Positions 23,239 to 31,276 of a stretch of 64,000 nt of DNA are shown piece by piece (the stretch's first letter is position 1; the number at the start of each line of letters is the position of its first letter). A program made the translations under genes and the position numbers. The notes beneath the pieces are model-generated. The model did no database searches, had not been told where the DNA came from, and saw only the letters and a list, made by a program, of their open reading frames with translations. The DNA is taken from assembly GCA_016707895.1 (NCBI GenBank), contig JADJGV010000034.1, positions 186,001 to 250,000 on the forward strand, given 5' to 3'. This DNA is from Myxococcales bacterium (GTDB taxonomy: Bacteria; Myxococcota_A; Polyangia; Haliangiales; Haliangiaceae).

Positions 23239-25287
23239 CTACGTGCGCGTGTGGGTCGACAGCACCTTGCCCATCTCGGCGTACTCGGCGTGCGCCCCGG
23301 TCCACAGATCGTCGACGGTCAGCGTCCGCTCCTCGCGCGCGGCGATCACCGCGGCCCGGACGATCGCGTTCTTGATGTAGCCGCCGGTCATCTCGAACCG
23401 CTCGGCGAGCCGGTCGAACGGCGCCTCGACCAGGCCGGTCGCCGGCGGCAAGAGCTTCTGCCACAGCGCCGCGCGCTCGTCGACCTCGGGCTCGGGGAAC
23501 CGCACCCGGAAGTTCAGCCGCCGCTGCAGCGCCTGATCGATCGAGCTCTCGAAGTTGGTGGTCAGCACGCTGACGCCGTCGAAGCTCTCCATCCGCTGCA
23601 GGATGTAGTTGACCTCGAGGTTGGCGTGGCGGTCCTGGGCGCTCTTGACCTCGGTGCGCTTGCCGAACAGCGCGTCGGCCTCGTCGAACAAGAGCATCGC
23701 GTTGGCGTCGTGGGCCTCGTCGAAGATCCGGCCGAGGTTCTTCTCGGTCTCGCCGACCCACTTGCTGATCACCTGCGACAGGTCGATGCGGATCAGCTCC
23801 AGCCCCAGCTCCGAGGCCACCACCGACGCCGCCATCGTCTTGCCGGTGCCGGGCTCGCCGGAGAACAGCGCGGAGACGCCGCGCGAGATGCCGAGGTGGC
23901 GCTGGTAGCCCCAGCGCTCGAGGATCGTCGAGCGCTGCCGCACCATCGCGATCATGTCGCGCATCGCCGCGACCACGTCCTCGGGCAGCACCATCTCGTC
24001 GAACCGCGCCTTGCGGTTGACCAGCGACCCGAACGCGCCCAGCCGGATCGACAGCCGGCGGCCGATCGCGTCCTCGAACGCCGCGCGATCGAGCGCGACG
24101 CCGCGCGCCGCCGAGAACCGCGCCGCCTCGGCGGCGACCTCGGCGATCGCGCCCGGCCCCAGCACGTAGCGCCCGGCCAGCTCGGCGGCGTCCGACGGCG
24201 GCACCGCGCCGCCCACCGCGGTCAGCGCCGCGGCCCACGCCCGCTCGCGATCGTCGAGGTCGCTGCGCGGCATGCGGATCAGGTGGAACGGCCGGCCCAG
24301 CGGCAGGCTGGTGATGGCCTTGCCGGCGGCGGTGAGGATGACCAGCGCCGGGCCGCGGGCGATCGCGGCCAGCGCGGCGCGCGCGCCGTCGGCGTCGCTG
24401 GCCATCGCGTCGGCCCCGGTCAGGACCGGCACCGCGCCGCGCAGCCAGCACTCGCCGAGCAGCGTCCGCACCAGCGCCGCGCGGTCGGGCTTGCTCGCCG
24501 CGATCAGCTCGCCGAGATCGGCCACGACGATCGTCTGGCCCAGCGCGGCGCCGATCCGCGCGGCCACGGTGCGCCGGCCGCTGCCGCGTGGCCCCAGCAC
24601 CAGCACCGCGGTCGCGGCGGCGGCGATCCGCCCCGCGACCCGGGCGGCCTCGTCGACGACGCTGGCCGGCAGCCAGGTCGGATCGTCGGTGACCACGGTC
24701 GCCAGCTCGTCGAGCGGCGCCGGCAGCCGCGCGTCGCCCAGCGCCCAGCCCGCGAGCCGCGGGTGCGCGCTCACCAGCCCGGCGTCGTCGATCGCGATGA
24801 GCCCGGTGTCGACGAGCGGCGAGCGCGGGTGGCTGGCCTCGGCCCGCGCCCTGGCCGAGGCCAGCGCTGGCATGATCGCGCCGGCGACGTCGAGCCACAG
24901 CGCCGCCTTGCGCTTGCCGGCCAGCGCGTGGGCGTAAGCGCGGGCGTCGTCGTCGATCGCGACCGCGACCGCCAGCTCGGCCAGCGCGCGTTCGGCGGGC
25001 GTCAGCCGCGCGCGCCCGGCCAGCGCGGCCAGCGGCGACGGCGGCGCGGCGGCCTCGGCGACGGCCAGCGCCGCGGCGACCGCGGCGGCGGCCTTCTTGT
25101 GGGTGTCGCTCGGCCGCAGCGCCAGGATGCCCAGCCGCGCTGCGCCGCCAGGATCGCGCAGGTCGAGCTGCGTCGGGTACCGCGGGTCCGCGAAGCCGGC
25201 GCCGCGGTTGAGCTGCGCCAGGTACGCGGCCTCGGCGCGCAGGCGCACGACGGCCACCAGCGCCGCCAGGTCGGGCGCCAGGCTCAC
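23239..25287 (-). CDS. AAA+ ATPase with degenerate first AAA domain
   Basis: 682 residues. An N-terminal helical region runs to ~150. A first P-loop domain (Walker A G-P-R-G-S-G-R-R-T ~231-239) lacks a Walker B Asp-Glu. A canonical C-terminal AAA domain has G-E-P-G-T-G-K-T (~475) and L-L-F-D-E-A-D-A-L-F-G-K-R (~529-541). N-F-E-S-S-I-D-Q-A-L-Q-R-R-L (sensor/Arg finger) and T-G-G-Y-I-K-N-A-I (sensor 2) follow. This layout resembles the ATPases of contractile injection systems and related CDC48-like remodelers, but no such structural genes are here. Its start overlaps (25284-25287) the end of the upstream acidic-protein gene, so the pair is translationally coupled. Confidence 0.85.
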   Translation of the reverse strand: MSLAPDLAALVAVVRLRAEAAYLAQLNRGAGFADPRYPTQLDLRDPGGAARLGILALRPSDTHKKAAAAVAAALAVAEAAAPPSPLAALAGRARLTPAERALAELAVAVAIDDDARAYAHALAGKRKAALWLDVAGAIMPALASARARAEASHPRSPLVDTGLIAIDDAGLVSAHPRLAGWALGDARLPAPLDELATVVTDDPTWLPASVVDEAARVAGRIAAAATAVLVLGPRGSGRRTVAARIGAALGQTIVVADLGELIAASKPDRAALVRTLLGECWLRGAVPVLTGADAMASDADGARAALAAIARGPALVILTAAGKAITSLPLGRPFHLIRMPRSDLDDRERAWAAALTAVGGAVPPSDAAELAGRYVLGPGAIAEVAAEAARFSAARGVALDRAAFEDAIGRRLSIRLGAFGSLVNRKARFDEMVLPEDVVAAMRDMIAMVRQRSTILERWGYQRHLGISRGVSALFSGEPGTGKTMAASVVASELGLELIRIDLSQVISKWVGETEKNLGRIFDEAHDANAMLLFDEADALFGKRTEVKSAQDRHANLEVNYILQRMESFDGVSVLTTNFESSIDQALQRRLNFRVRFPEPEVDERAALWQKLLPPATGLVEAPFDRLAERFEMTGGYIKNAIVRAAVIAAREERTLTVDDLWTGAHAEYAEMGKVLSTHTRT

Positions 25288-26003
25288 GCGTCCGCTCCGC
25301 CGTCACCCGCCGGCGGCTCGTCGGTGAGCGGCGATGGCGCGGGCGGCGCGGCGGCGTCAGGCGGCGGCTGCTTCTTCTTCTTCGGCTTCTTCGGCTTCAC
25401 CGCGCCATCGGCCGGCGCGCCGTCGGTCGCCGCGCCCACGGCCGCCTCCGCGTCGCCCGCCGCGTCATCGCCCTCATCGCCGTCGCCCTCATCGTCGTCG
25501 TCGTCGTCCTCCTCCTCCGCCTTCTTCTCCGCCTCGCCGAAGAACAGCTGCTCCTCCGCCGCCTCCATCCCCGACAGGTGCACCTTCAGCGCCGTCAGAT
25601 CCGTCCGCACCTTCTCGAACGACTCGCGCAGCTCCCAGGCGCCGCTCAGCGTCGCGATCGCCAGGATCGGCGACAGCCGCGCCAGCGTCTCGTTGAGCGC
25701 GAGCAGCCGGTCCTCGGCGTAGGTGAACGCCTGGTTGCGCCGTCCGCTGATCACGTCGCGCAAGATCTCCAGCGCCTCGCGCTCCTCGGCGTCGAGCGCG
25801 GTCAGCCGGTCGAAGTCGACCGTGCGGCCGGCCAGCAGCTCGCGCACCGTCCGCACCACCGCGCCGTAGCGGCGCACCGCCAGCGGCGCCTCCTCGACCG
25901 CCTGCTCCTCCTCCTCCTCCTCCTTGACCGCGGTCTCGTTGTCGCGCTCGGATTCCTCGAGCTTCAGCAGCTCCTCTTCGGTCAGCTCGTCGACGACGCG
26001 CAC
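25284..26003 (-). CDS. acidic helical protein paired with AAA+ ATPase
   Basis: 239 residues. Very acidic ends flank a helical core: E-E-E-E-E-E near 29-34, then about residues 40-150 with A-L-N-E-T-L-A-R-L-S-P-I-L and L-S-G-M-E-A-A-E-E-Q-L-F-F. A low-complexity D/E run (D-D-D-D-D-D), a K-P-K-K-P-K-K-K-K patch and a Pro/Ala tail follow. No signal peptide or membrane segment. It overlaps the AAA+ ATPase gene by 4 bp, so it may be an adaptor or substrate presenter for that ATPase (inference). Start GTG 26003; GACAAT lies 6 nt upstream. Confidence 0.65.
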   Translation of the reverse strand: MRVVDELTEEELLKLEESERDNETAVKEEEEEEQAVEEAPLAVRRYGAVVRTVRELLAGRTVDFDRLTALDAEEREALEILRDVISGRRNQAFTYAEDRLLALNETLARLSPILAIATLSGAWELRESFEKVRTDLTALKVHLSGMEAAEEQLFFGEAEKKAEEEDDDDDDEGDGDEGDDAAGDAEAAVGAATDGAPADGAVKPKKPKKKKQPPPDAAAPPAPSPLTDEPPAGDGGADA

Positions 26004-26051
26004 GCCACGATTGTCGCCGGAAGCCGCCCGAAAAGCACGCCGGGCCGCGGG

Positions 26052-26288
26052 CTACTCGATCTTCTCCCACCACTGGCACCACCAGCTCCCGCCGACCAGG
26101 ATGCGCAGCTTGGGGTGCCAGCAGTACGCGATCTTGTCGTCGGGATCGAGGTAGTAGAGGCAGTTGTCGCAGCGCTCCTCCCCGTACGGCGCGCCCTTGA
26201 GGACGTTGTCCTCGATCATGTGGCGCAGCTGCAGCGCCAGCTTCTCGTCGATCTCTTTCGGCTCGGGCTTGGGAAGGTCGTCGGCCAT
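26052..26288 (-). CDS. small four-Cys HiPIP-like protein
   Basis: 78 residues with C40-D-N-C43, C56 (I-A-Y-C-W) and C71 (S-W-W-C-Q-W-W). The CxxC-x12-C-x14-C spacing with aromatic residues beside the last Cys matches the high-potential iron-sulfur protein pattern (usual spacings about 16 and 13). Unlike classical HiPIPs it has no Tat or Sec signal, so it would be cytoplasmic. A 4Fe-4S cluster is the likely ligand; zinc cannot be excluded. ATG 26288 is supported by TACACT exactly 6 nt upstream. Confidence 0.65.
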   Translation of the reverse strand: MADDLPKPEPKEIDEKLALQLRHMIEDNVLKGAPYGEERCDNCLYYLDPDDKIAYCWHPKLRILVGGSWWCQWWEKIE

Positions 26289-26294
26289 GGCGCG

Positions 26295-26300
26295 CCAGTG
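26295..26300 (-). promoter_or_regulatory. -10-like TACACT, leaderless geometry
   Basis: -12 to -7 relative to the ATG of the HiPIP-like gene. A weak CTGAAC is seen 17 nt further upstream at 26318-26323. Confidence 0.4.
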
Positions 26301-26321
26301 TAGCCGAGCCGTGGGCGCAGT

Positions 26322-26612
26322 TCAGCCGCCGCGACCGCTCCGATCGATCCGCGATCGCCAGGCGTGGCGCGCTGCGTCGTCGAGCGGCGCCGCCAGCGCG
26401 GCCTTGAGCTCGTCCAGCAGCCGCCCGGCGTCCTGGGCCCGCCCGCGCTGGGCCTTGGCGGCCGGCGCCAGGCGTCCGATCGCCTCCCACCGCTGCGCCG
26501 ACTCGGCGCGCGCGCGGTCGAGGAGCCCCAGCACCGCGGCCACGTCGTCGGGCGTCGGCGCAGCGCCGGCGGCCAGCGCGGCCCGCACCCGGGCCTCGGC
26601 CGCGTCGCTCAC
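26322..26612 (-). CDS. small Ala-rich helical protein
   Basis: 96 residues, Ala/Arg-rich, entirely helical by pattern (A-A-E-A-R-V-R-A-A-L; A-Q-R-W-E-A-I-G-R-L; L-L-D-E-L-K-A-A-L). No signal or membrane segment, no known domain. The GTG at 26612 overlaps the stop of the sugar dehydrogenase lipoprotein gene (GTGA), which is the main evidence that it is real and co-translated. Confidence 0.5.
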   Translation of the reverse strand: MSDAAEARVRAALAAGAAPTPDDVAAVLGLLDRARAESAQRWEAIGRLAPAAKAQRGRAQDAGRLLDELKAALAAPLDDAARHAWRSRIDRSGRGG

Positions 26613-27868
26613 TCGATCTCGAGCCGGTACACGCGGCCGGCGGTGCGCGCCATGACGTACAGCTCGCCGAACCCGTCGACGCCGAAGCTGGCCAGCTGCT
26701 GGTACAGCAGGCCGGTGGGATCGGCGTCGCTGGTGCGATCGGTGATCTCGGTGGCGGCGCCGCCGACCACCTTGAGCGTCTTGACCCGGCCCGAGCCGTA
26801 GTCGCCGAAGAAGAACGTGCCGGCGTAGGCCGGCATGCAGTTGCCGCGGTAGACCGCGCCGGCGATCACCGAGTTCTCGCCGTTGCCGCGCCGATCGATC
26901 GCGAGCAGCGGCGCCGCGTACGGCGACGGGTTGTTGCAGCCGGCGTTGCCGTCGGGATCCGCGGTGAAGCAGTCGGGCCCCTCGAACACCGCCCAGCCGA
27001 AGTTCTTGCCGGCCTGGCCCGCCGGCACCAGGTCGACCTCCTCGAACCAGCCCTGGCCGACGTCGCCGATGTACAGGTCGCCGCTGGCGCCGTCGATGGC
27101 GAACCGCCACGGGTTGCGCAGGCCCCACGCGTACATCTCGGGCACGCCGCCGCCGCTGGCCCACGGGTTCGACGGCGGGATCGCGTAGGGCGAGCCGTGG
27201 TCGACGTCGATGCGCAGGATCTTCGACAGCTTCGAGTTGGGGTTCTGGCCGTTGCGCAGGAAGTTGTCCGCGCCGCCGCCGTCGCCGATCGAGATGTACA
27301 GGAACCCGTCGGGGCCGAACGCGAGCGTGCCGCCGTTGTGGTTGCCGTAGGGGTGGGCGTCGGCGATCAGCCGCCGCTCGGTGGGGTTCGCGGTGTCGGC
27401 CCCGCCGGTCGCGGTGTACTCGGCGACGACGACGTTGCTGCCGTTGGCGGTGTAGTAGACGTAGAACTTGCCGTTGTCGGCGAAGCGCGGGTGGAACGCC
27501 AGGCCCAGCAGCCCCTGCTCCTCGTCGGTGGCGTTGACCTGGTTCGAGATGTCGAGGAACGGCGTCGCCAGGAGGTTGCCGTCCTTGACCACCCGGATGC
27601 GCCCGGGCTGCTCGAGGATGAACAGCCGGCTGTCGCCGGTCGGCGCCGCCAGGCCGACCGGCTGGCGCAGCGCGGTCGCCACCTGCTGCAGGCGCAGCGC
27701 GGTGCCGGCCTTGGGCTGACAGAACGGCGCCGGGGGCGCGTCGACGACGGTGCCGTCGGTGGCGGGCGTGCCGTCGTCGCCGGGCGTGCCATCGCTGGCG
27801 CCGTCCGGGTTCGACTTGCCACCGCCGCAGGCGCACAGGAGGATGAGGAGGGTCGAGGTCGCTCGCAC
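26609..27868 (-). CDS. PQQ-dependent glucose/sorbosone dehydrogenase-family lipoprotein
   Basis: 419 residues. The lipobox L-L-I-L-L-C-A-C is followed by a Gly/Asp/Thr-rich tether (to ~48). A six-bladed GSDH beta-propeller follows: L-A-F-H-P-R-F, Y-G-N-H-N-G-G-T-L-A-F-G-P-D-G-F-L-Y-I, G-D-G-G-G, R-N-P-W-R-F, Y-I-G-D-V-G-Q and F-F-G-D-Y-G-S-G-R-V. The family oxidises sugars with PQQ outside the cytoplasm; the substrate here is unknown. Extra cysteine pairs (C-F-T-A-D-P-D-G-N-A-G-C) probably form disulphides. Start GTG 27868; its -10-like TAGCTT overlaps the end of the MITE-like element. Confidence 0.85.
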   Translation of the reverse strand: MRATSTLLILLCACGGGKSNPDGASDGTPGDDGTPATDGTVVDAPPAPFCQPKAGTALRLQQVATALRQPVGLAAPTGDSRLFILEQPGRIRVVKDGNLLATPFLDISNQVNATDEEQGLLGLAFHPRFADNGKFYVYYTANGSNVVVAEYTATGGADTANPTERRLIADAHPYGNHNGGTLAFGPDGFLYISIGDGGGADNFLRNGQNPNSKLSKILRIDVDHGSPYAIPPSNPWASGGGVPEMYAWGLRNPWRFAIDGASGDLYIGDVGQGWFEEVDLVPAGQAGKNFGWAVFEGPDCFTADPDGNAGCNNPSPYAAPLLAIDRRGNGENSVIAGAVYRGNCMPAYAGTFFFGDYGSGRVKTLKVVGGAATEITDRTSDADPTGLLYQQLASFGVDGFGELYVMARTAGRVYRLEIE

Positions 27869-27874
27869 GACTGC

Positions 27875-27880
27875 AAGCTA
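27875..27880 (-). promoter_or_regulatory. -10-like TAGCTT overlapping the MITE-like terminus
   Basis: Lies 6 nt upstream of the GTG at 27868. Four of its bases (27877-27880) belong to the left inverted repeat of the adjacent element, so insertion may have created or replaced the promoter. Confidence 0.35.
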
Positions 27881-28063
27881 GCACTACTACGTCAGGTCAG
27901 CGTCGAGCGAGACCAAGCGGCGTGCGGGGGATCGCGGCGCACGCCCGGAGCGCAGCGAGGAGCGTGGTGTCCCCACGTGACGAGCGAGCACCGGACGTAC
28001 GCCGCGAGGCCCCCACGTCCGCGACGGTCGCAGCCGGCGATGGCCTGACGCAGTAGTGCTAGC
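27877..28063. mobile_element. MITE-like element with 22-bp terminal inverted repeats
   Basis: A 187-bp noncoding segment. Its ends, 27877-27898 (GCTAGCACTACTACGTCAGG...) and 28042-28063, are inverted repeats with 2 mismatches in 22. The interior is rich in secondary structure, e.g. GGCGTGCG (27919-27926) with CGCACGCC (27938-27945). It has no convincing ORF and fills most of the divergent gap between the sugar dehydrogenase gene and a zinc-ribbon/DUF4190 gene. No target-site duplication could be assigned because the repeats run into the palindrome GCTAGC. Confidence 0.6.
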
Positions 28064-28113
28064 CCAGGCCGGATCCGGTTGCACCCCAGGATGTGCACCG
28101 GCACACTCGCGCC

Positions 28114-28527
28114 ATGACCTGCCCTCGTTGCGCGATGGTGAACGTCGCGGGGTCGTCGCTGTGCGCGCGCTGCGGGGCGCCGCTGCCGCTCGGCGCGAGC
28201 TACCCACCGCCCGGCTATCCGCCCGCTGGCTATCCGCCTGCCGGCTACCCGCCGCCCGGCTACTACCCGCCGCCGTACGGCTATGCGCCCGCGACCCGCA
28301 CGTCGGGCATGGCCATCGCCGGCTTCGTGATCTCGCTGGTGTTCTGCGGCTTGCTCGGCCTGATCTTCTCGATCATGGGCCACAACGAGATCAAGCGCAG
28401 CGGCGGCGCGGTCACGGGTGGCGGCTTCGCGATCGCCGGCATCGTGATCAGCATCATCCGGCTGATCATCGAGGTCATCTACGTCGTCGTGATCATCGCG
28501 GTCGCGAGCGGCAACGCGCACGTCTAG
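28114..28527 (+). CDS. zinc-ribbon DUF4190-like membrane protein
   Basis: 137 residues. N-terminal zinc ribbon (C3-P-R-C6, then C-A-R-C), a Pro/Gly/Tyr-rich spacer with G-Y-P-P repeats, and a DUF4190-type pair of membrane segments. The segments contain S-G-M-A-I-A-G-F-V-I-S, L-G-L-I-F-S-I-M-G-H-N-E-I-K and a G-G-G-F-A-I-A-G-I-V-I-S second helix. Function of the family is unknown. The ATG at 28114 starts at the zinc ribbon; 28093 is a longer in-frame option. It is the first of three related genes in tandem. Confidence 0.75.
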   Translation: MTCPRCAMVNVAGSSLCARCGAPLPLGASYPPPGYPPAGYPPAGYPPPGYYPPPYGYAPATRTSGMAIAGFVISLVFCGLLGLIFSIMGHNEIKRSGGAVTGGGFAIAGIVISIIRLIIEVIYVVVIIAVASGNAHV

Positions 28528-28625
28528 ATCCCCGGGCGGGACCTCGGTCCGGCGGTTCGATCTTTTCATGATCGCCGTTGCAGCGACCCGGACGCCCATG
28601 CACACTGATGGGCGGAGGAACCGCG

Positions 28626-29042
28626 ATGAACTGTCCCCGGTGCGCGACGATCAATCTCGATGGCAGTGTGGTGTGCTCGAGCTGCGGGGCGCAGTTGCCG
28701 ACCGCAGCGCCGCCGCCGGGTGCGGCGCCGTACGGTGCCCCTCCCTACGGCGCCCCGCCGATGGGCGCCGCGCCGGGCTACCCGCCGGGGCCGCCCCCGG
28801 GCTACTACCCGCCGCCGTACGGCGTGCCGATGCAGATGGCGCCCAGCACCTCGGGCATGGCGGTCGCCGGCTTCGTGCTGTCGTTCCTGTGCGCGCTGCT
28901 GGGCCTGATCTTCTCGATCATCGGCTACAACGAGGTCAAGAACTCGAACGGCATGAAGACCGGCGGTGGCCTCGCGCTCGCCGGCATCATCATCTCGATC
29001 GTGAACATGCTGCTCGGCATCATGATCATGTCGAGCAAGTAG
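28626..29042 (+). CDS. zinc-ribbon DUF4190-like membrane protein, second copy
   Basis: 138 residues with the same order as the upstream paralogue: C-P-R-C and C-S-S-C ribbon, a Pro/Gly/Ala/Tyr spacer, then S-G-M-A-V-A-G-F-V-L-S, L-G-L-I-F-S-I-I-G-Y-N-E-V-K and G-G-G-L-A-L-A-G-I-I-I-S. A clear Shine-Dalgarno GGAGG lies 7 nt before the ATG at 28626, which settles the start. Seven bases separate it from the next gene. Confidence 0.75.
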   Translation: MNCPRCATINLDGSVVCSSCGAQLPTAAPPPGAAPYGAPPYGAPPMGAAPGYPPGPPPGYYPPPYGVPMQMAPSTSGMAVAGFVLSFLCALLGLIFSIIGYNEVKNSNGMKTGGGLALAGIIISIVNMLLGIMIMSSK

Positions 29043-29049
29043 GGCGGCG

Positions 29050-29535
29050 ATGTACCGCAACGAGTGGGACGCGGCGGTCGCGCGGGCCAGCGCGCTCGAG
29101 CAGCAGCTGCGCGACGCCCAGTCGGGCCAGCAGGCCGACGCCGCGACGATCGCCAACTTGACCCAGCAGCTCCAGCAGGCCAACGCCGAGCTGGCGCGGC
29201 TGCGCGGGCAGGGCGGCTACGGCTACCCGCCGCCGCCGCCGGCGTACGGGTATGCCGGCGGCTACGCGGGCGGCTACTACCCCGTGCCGGCTCGCGGCGG
29301 CACCATCCTCGTGTACGGCATCCTGTCGCTCGTGGTGTGCGGCATCCTCGGCCCGATCGCCTGGTCGATGGGCAACGAGGAGCTGCGCCGCATCGAGCGC
29401 GGCGAGGTCGATCCGTCGACCCGCGGCAACGTCACCGCCGGCCGCATCTGCGGGATGATCGCCAGCATCCTGATGATCATCTCCCTGGTAGCGATCCTGT
29501 TCGTGTTCGTGCTGGCCGCCGGCGCGAGCCGCTGA
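29050..29535 (+). CDS. coiled-coil DUF4190-like membrane protein
   Basis: 161 residues. The zinc ribbon of its two upstream neighbours is replaced by a coiled coil (about 5-55; Q-Q-L-Q-Q-A-N-A-E-L-A-R-L). A Gly/Tyr/Pro spacer (Y-A-G-G-Y-A-G-G-Y) is followed by two membrane segments with L-V-V-C-G-I-L-G-P-I-A-W-S-M-G-N-E-E-L and G-R-I-C-G-M-I-A-S-I-L-M-I-I. Likely made from the same transcript as the other two and possibly acting with them. Confidence 0.7.
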   Translation: MYRNEWDAAVARASALEQQLRDAQSGQQADAATIANLTQQLQQANAELARLRGQGGYGYPPPPPAYGYAGGYAGGYYPVPARGGTILVYGILSLVVCGILGPIAWSMGNEELRRIERGEVDPSTRGNVTAGRICGMIASILMIISLVAILFVFVLAAGASR

Positions 29536-29549
29536 GCGGGGAGGCCGCG

Positions 29550-29933
29550 GTGCGGAGGCCGCACGATCTATGGGCGCGCCTGACCGCGCTGGCGTGGCTG
29601 GGGTTCATGTTCGGCGCGCTGGCGATCGGCGCGTTCGGCTCGGACGCGACCCGGGCGTGGGCGGTCGAGGACGGCCCCGGCTGTCCGTTCCGCACCGCGA
29701 CCAGCTGGAAGTGCGCGTTCTGCGGGATGACTCACTCGACGGTGGCGCTGGGCCACGGCGACGTGCGGGCGGCGTTCGCCGAGCACCCGCTGGGGCCGGT
29801 GGTGCTGGCGCTGATGATCGCGGCGTGCGCGGCGATCGTCTGGGGCCGCGCCGACGCGCTGATGCGGGGCCGGCGGCCGCACCTGATCCTCGCGGTGGTG
29901 TCGCTGATCTGGATCGTCAACCTGATCGGGTGA
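29550..29933 (+). CDS. DUF2752-family membrane protein
   Basis: 127 residues, three membrane segments. The signature C-P-F-R-T-A-T-S-W-K-C-A-F-C-G-M-T-H-S matches the DUF2752 motif CPxxxxxGxxCPxCGMTRA. It is followed by L-G-H-G-D-V-R-A-A-F-A-E-H-P-L-G. Function unknown. The GTG at 29550 begins 14 nt after the preceding gene, consistent with one transcript with the DUF4190-like trio. Confidence 0.75.
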   Translation: MRRPHDLWARLTALAWLGFMFGALAIGAFGSDATRAWAVEDGPGCPFRTATSWKCAFCGMTHSTVALGHGDVRAAFAEHPLGPVVLALMIAACAAIVWGRADALMRGRRPHLILAVVSLIWIVNLIG

Positions 29934-29946
29934 CCCGCAGGCTTGG

Positions 29947-29952
29947 TACGTT
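29947..29952 (+). promoter_or_regulatory. -10-like TACGTT before the M20 amidase
   Basis: Ends 7 nt upstream of the ATG at 29960. Confidence 0.35.
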
Positions 29953-29959
29953 CGCGCCG

Positions 29960-31276
29960 ATGAAGCCGACGTCCGCCCGGGTGATCGCCGATCTCGAAGC
30001 GCTGGCCGCGCTGACCACCGACGCCAAGGGCGCGCAGCGGGTGGCGTGGGGCCCGCCCTGGCAGGCGGCGCGCGCCTGGTTCACGGCCAAGCTGAAGGAC
30101 GAGCTGGGCATCGAGCCCGAGCGCGACGGCGCCGGCAACCTGTGGGCGACGCTGCCGGGCGCGTCGCCGAGGAGCCTGATCATCGGCAGCCACCTCGACT
30201 CGGTGCCGGGCGGCGGCTGGCTCGACGGCGTGCTCGGCGTGCTGGCCGGGCTCGAGGTGCTGCGGCGGGCGCGCGAGTCCGGCAAGCCGCCGATCACGTT
30301 GCGGCTGGTCGACTGGGCCGACGAGGAGGGCGCGCGCTTCGGCCGCAGCCTGGCCGGCTCGGCGGCGTCGGCCGGCACGCTCGACGCCGAGGCCGAGCTG
30401 GCGCACCTGGTCGATCGCCAGGGCGTCAAGCTGCCCGACGCGCTGGCCGCCAACGGCGTGACGCTGGCGAGCATGGGCACCGCGCGCGCGTACTTCGATC
30501 GGCTCGACGCGGCGGCCTACCTCGAGCTGCACATCGAGCAGGGCCCGGTGCTCGAGGCGATGCGCAAGCCGACCGGCGTCGTGCTCGGCACGATGGGCGT
30601 CGAGCGCCACCAGCTCACCTTCACCGGCCAGGCCGCGCACTCGGGCGCGGCGCCGATCCACCTGCGCAAGGACGCGTTCCTGGCCGCCGCCGAGTTCGCG
30701 CTGGCGTGCCGCGACATCAGCGTCGCGTACTCGGGCAAGACCCCGCGCACCCGCGTCGTCGCGACCTGCGGCGTGGTGAAGGTCGAGCCCAACTTCGTCA
30801 CCGCGGTGCCGGGCTCGACCGAGATCTCGATCGACCTGCGCGCCCTCGACGGCAAGGTGCTGGCCAAGATGCTGCGGGACGCCCGCAAGGCCGCGACCAA
30901 GGCGGCGCGCCGCCACCACGTCGAGGTCGCCTGGAGCCCGCTCCTGCACATCACGCCGCGGCCGTTCGACCCGACGCTGATGGGCTTCATCCGCGCCGCG
31001 GTCAAGCAGGTCACCGGCGCCGCGCCCGAGCTGCCGTCGGGCCCGCTGCACGACGCCGCCGAGATGGCGGGCGTGGTGCCGACCGCGATGGTGTTCGCGC
31101 AGTCGAGCCCCGGCATCTCGCACACCAAGGTCGAGGACACGCCGCGGCCGGCGCTCGACAAGTCGATCCGCGCGTTCTTGATCGCGGTCGACGCCACGAT
31201 CGCGCACCTGGCCGCGACCGAGGCCGGCCCTGCGCCGCGGCGGGCCGCCCGTCGCCCCGCCCGGGCCCGGGCGTAG
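29960..31276 (+). CDS. M20-family N-carbamoyl-amino-acid hydrolase/amidase
   Basis: 438 residues. Metal-binding and catalytic motifs of the hydantoinase/carbamoylase branch: G-S-H-L-D-S-V-P-G-G-G-W-L-D-G (~75-89), D-W-A-D-E-E-G-A-R-F-G (~116), L-E-L-H-I-E-Q-G-P-V-L-E, and S-P-G-I-S-H-T-K-V-E-D-T at the C-terminal side. The enzymes hydrolyse N-carbamoyl or ureido amino acids with two metal ions in the cytoplasm. The C-terminal ~20 residues are Arg/Ala-rich. No hydantoinase or allantoin genes adjoin, so the substrate is open. Confidence 0.85.
   Translation: MKPTSARVIADLEALAALTTDAKGAQRVAWGPPWQAARAWFTAKLKDELGIEPERDGAGNLWATLPGASPRSLIIGSHLDSVPGGGWLDGVLGVLAGLEVLRRARESGKPPITLRLVDWADEEGARFGRSLAGSAASAGTLDAEAELAHLVDRQGVKLPDALAANGVTLASMGTARAYFDRLDAAAYLELHIEQGPVLEAMRKPTGVVLGTMGVERHQLTFTGQAAHSGAAPIHLRKDAFLAAAEFALACRDISVAYSGKTPRTRVVATCGVVKVEPNFVTAVPGSTEISIDLRALDGKVLAKMLRDARKAATKAARRHHVEVAWSPLLHITPRPFDPTLMGFIRAAVKQVTGAAPELPSGPLHDAAEMAGVVPTAMVFAQSSPGISHTKVEDTPRPALDKSIRAFLIAVDATIAHLAATEAGPAPRRAARRPARARA

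Noticed and set aside
23239..25287. extracellular contractile injection system locus
   Set aside because: Only an ATPase of similar type is present; no sheath, tube, baseplate or spike genes in the neighbourhood.
21653..25306. 1217-residue minus ORF ending in the SDR
   Set aside because: Only the last 277 residues are the SDR; upstream is an off-frame reading of the AAA+ and membrane protein genes.
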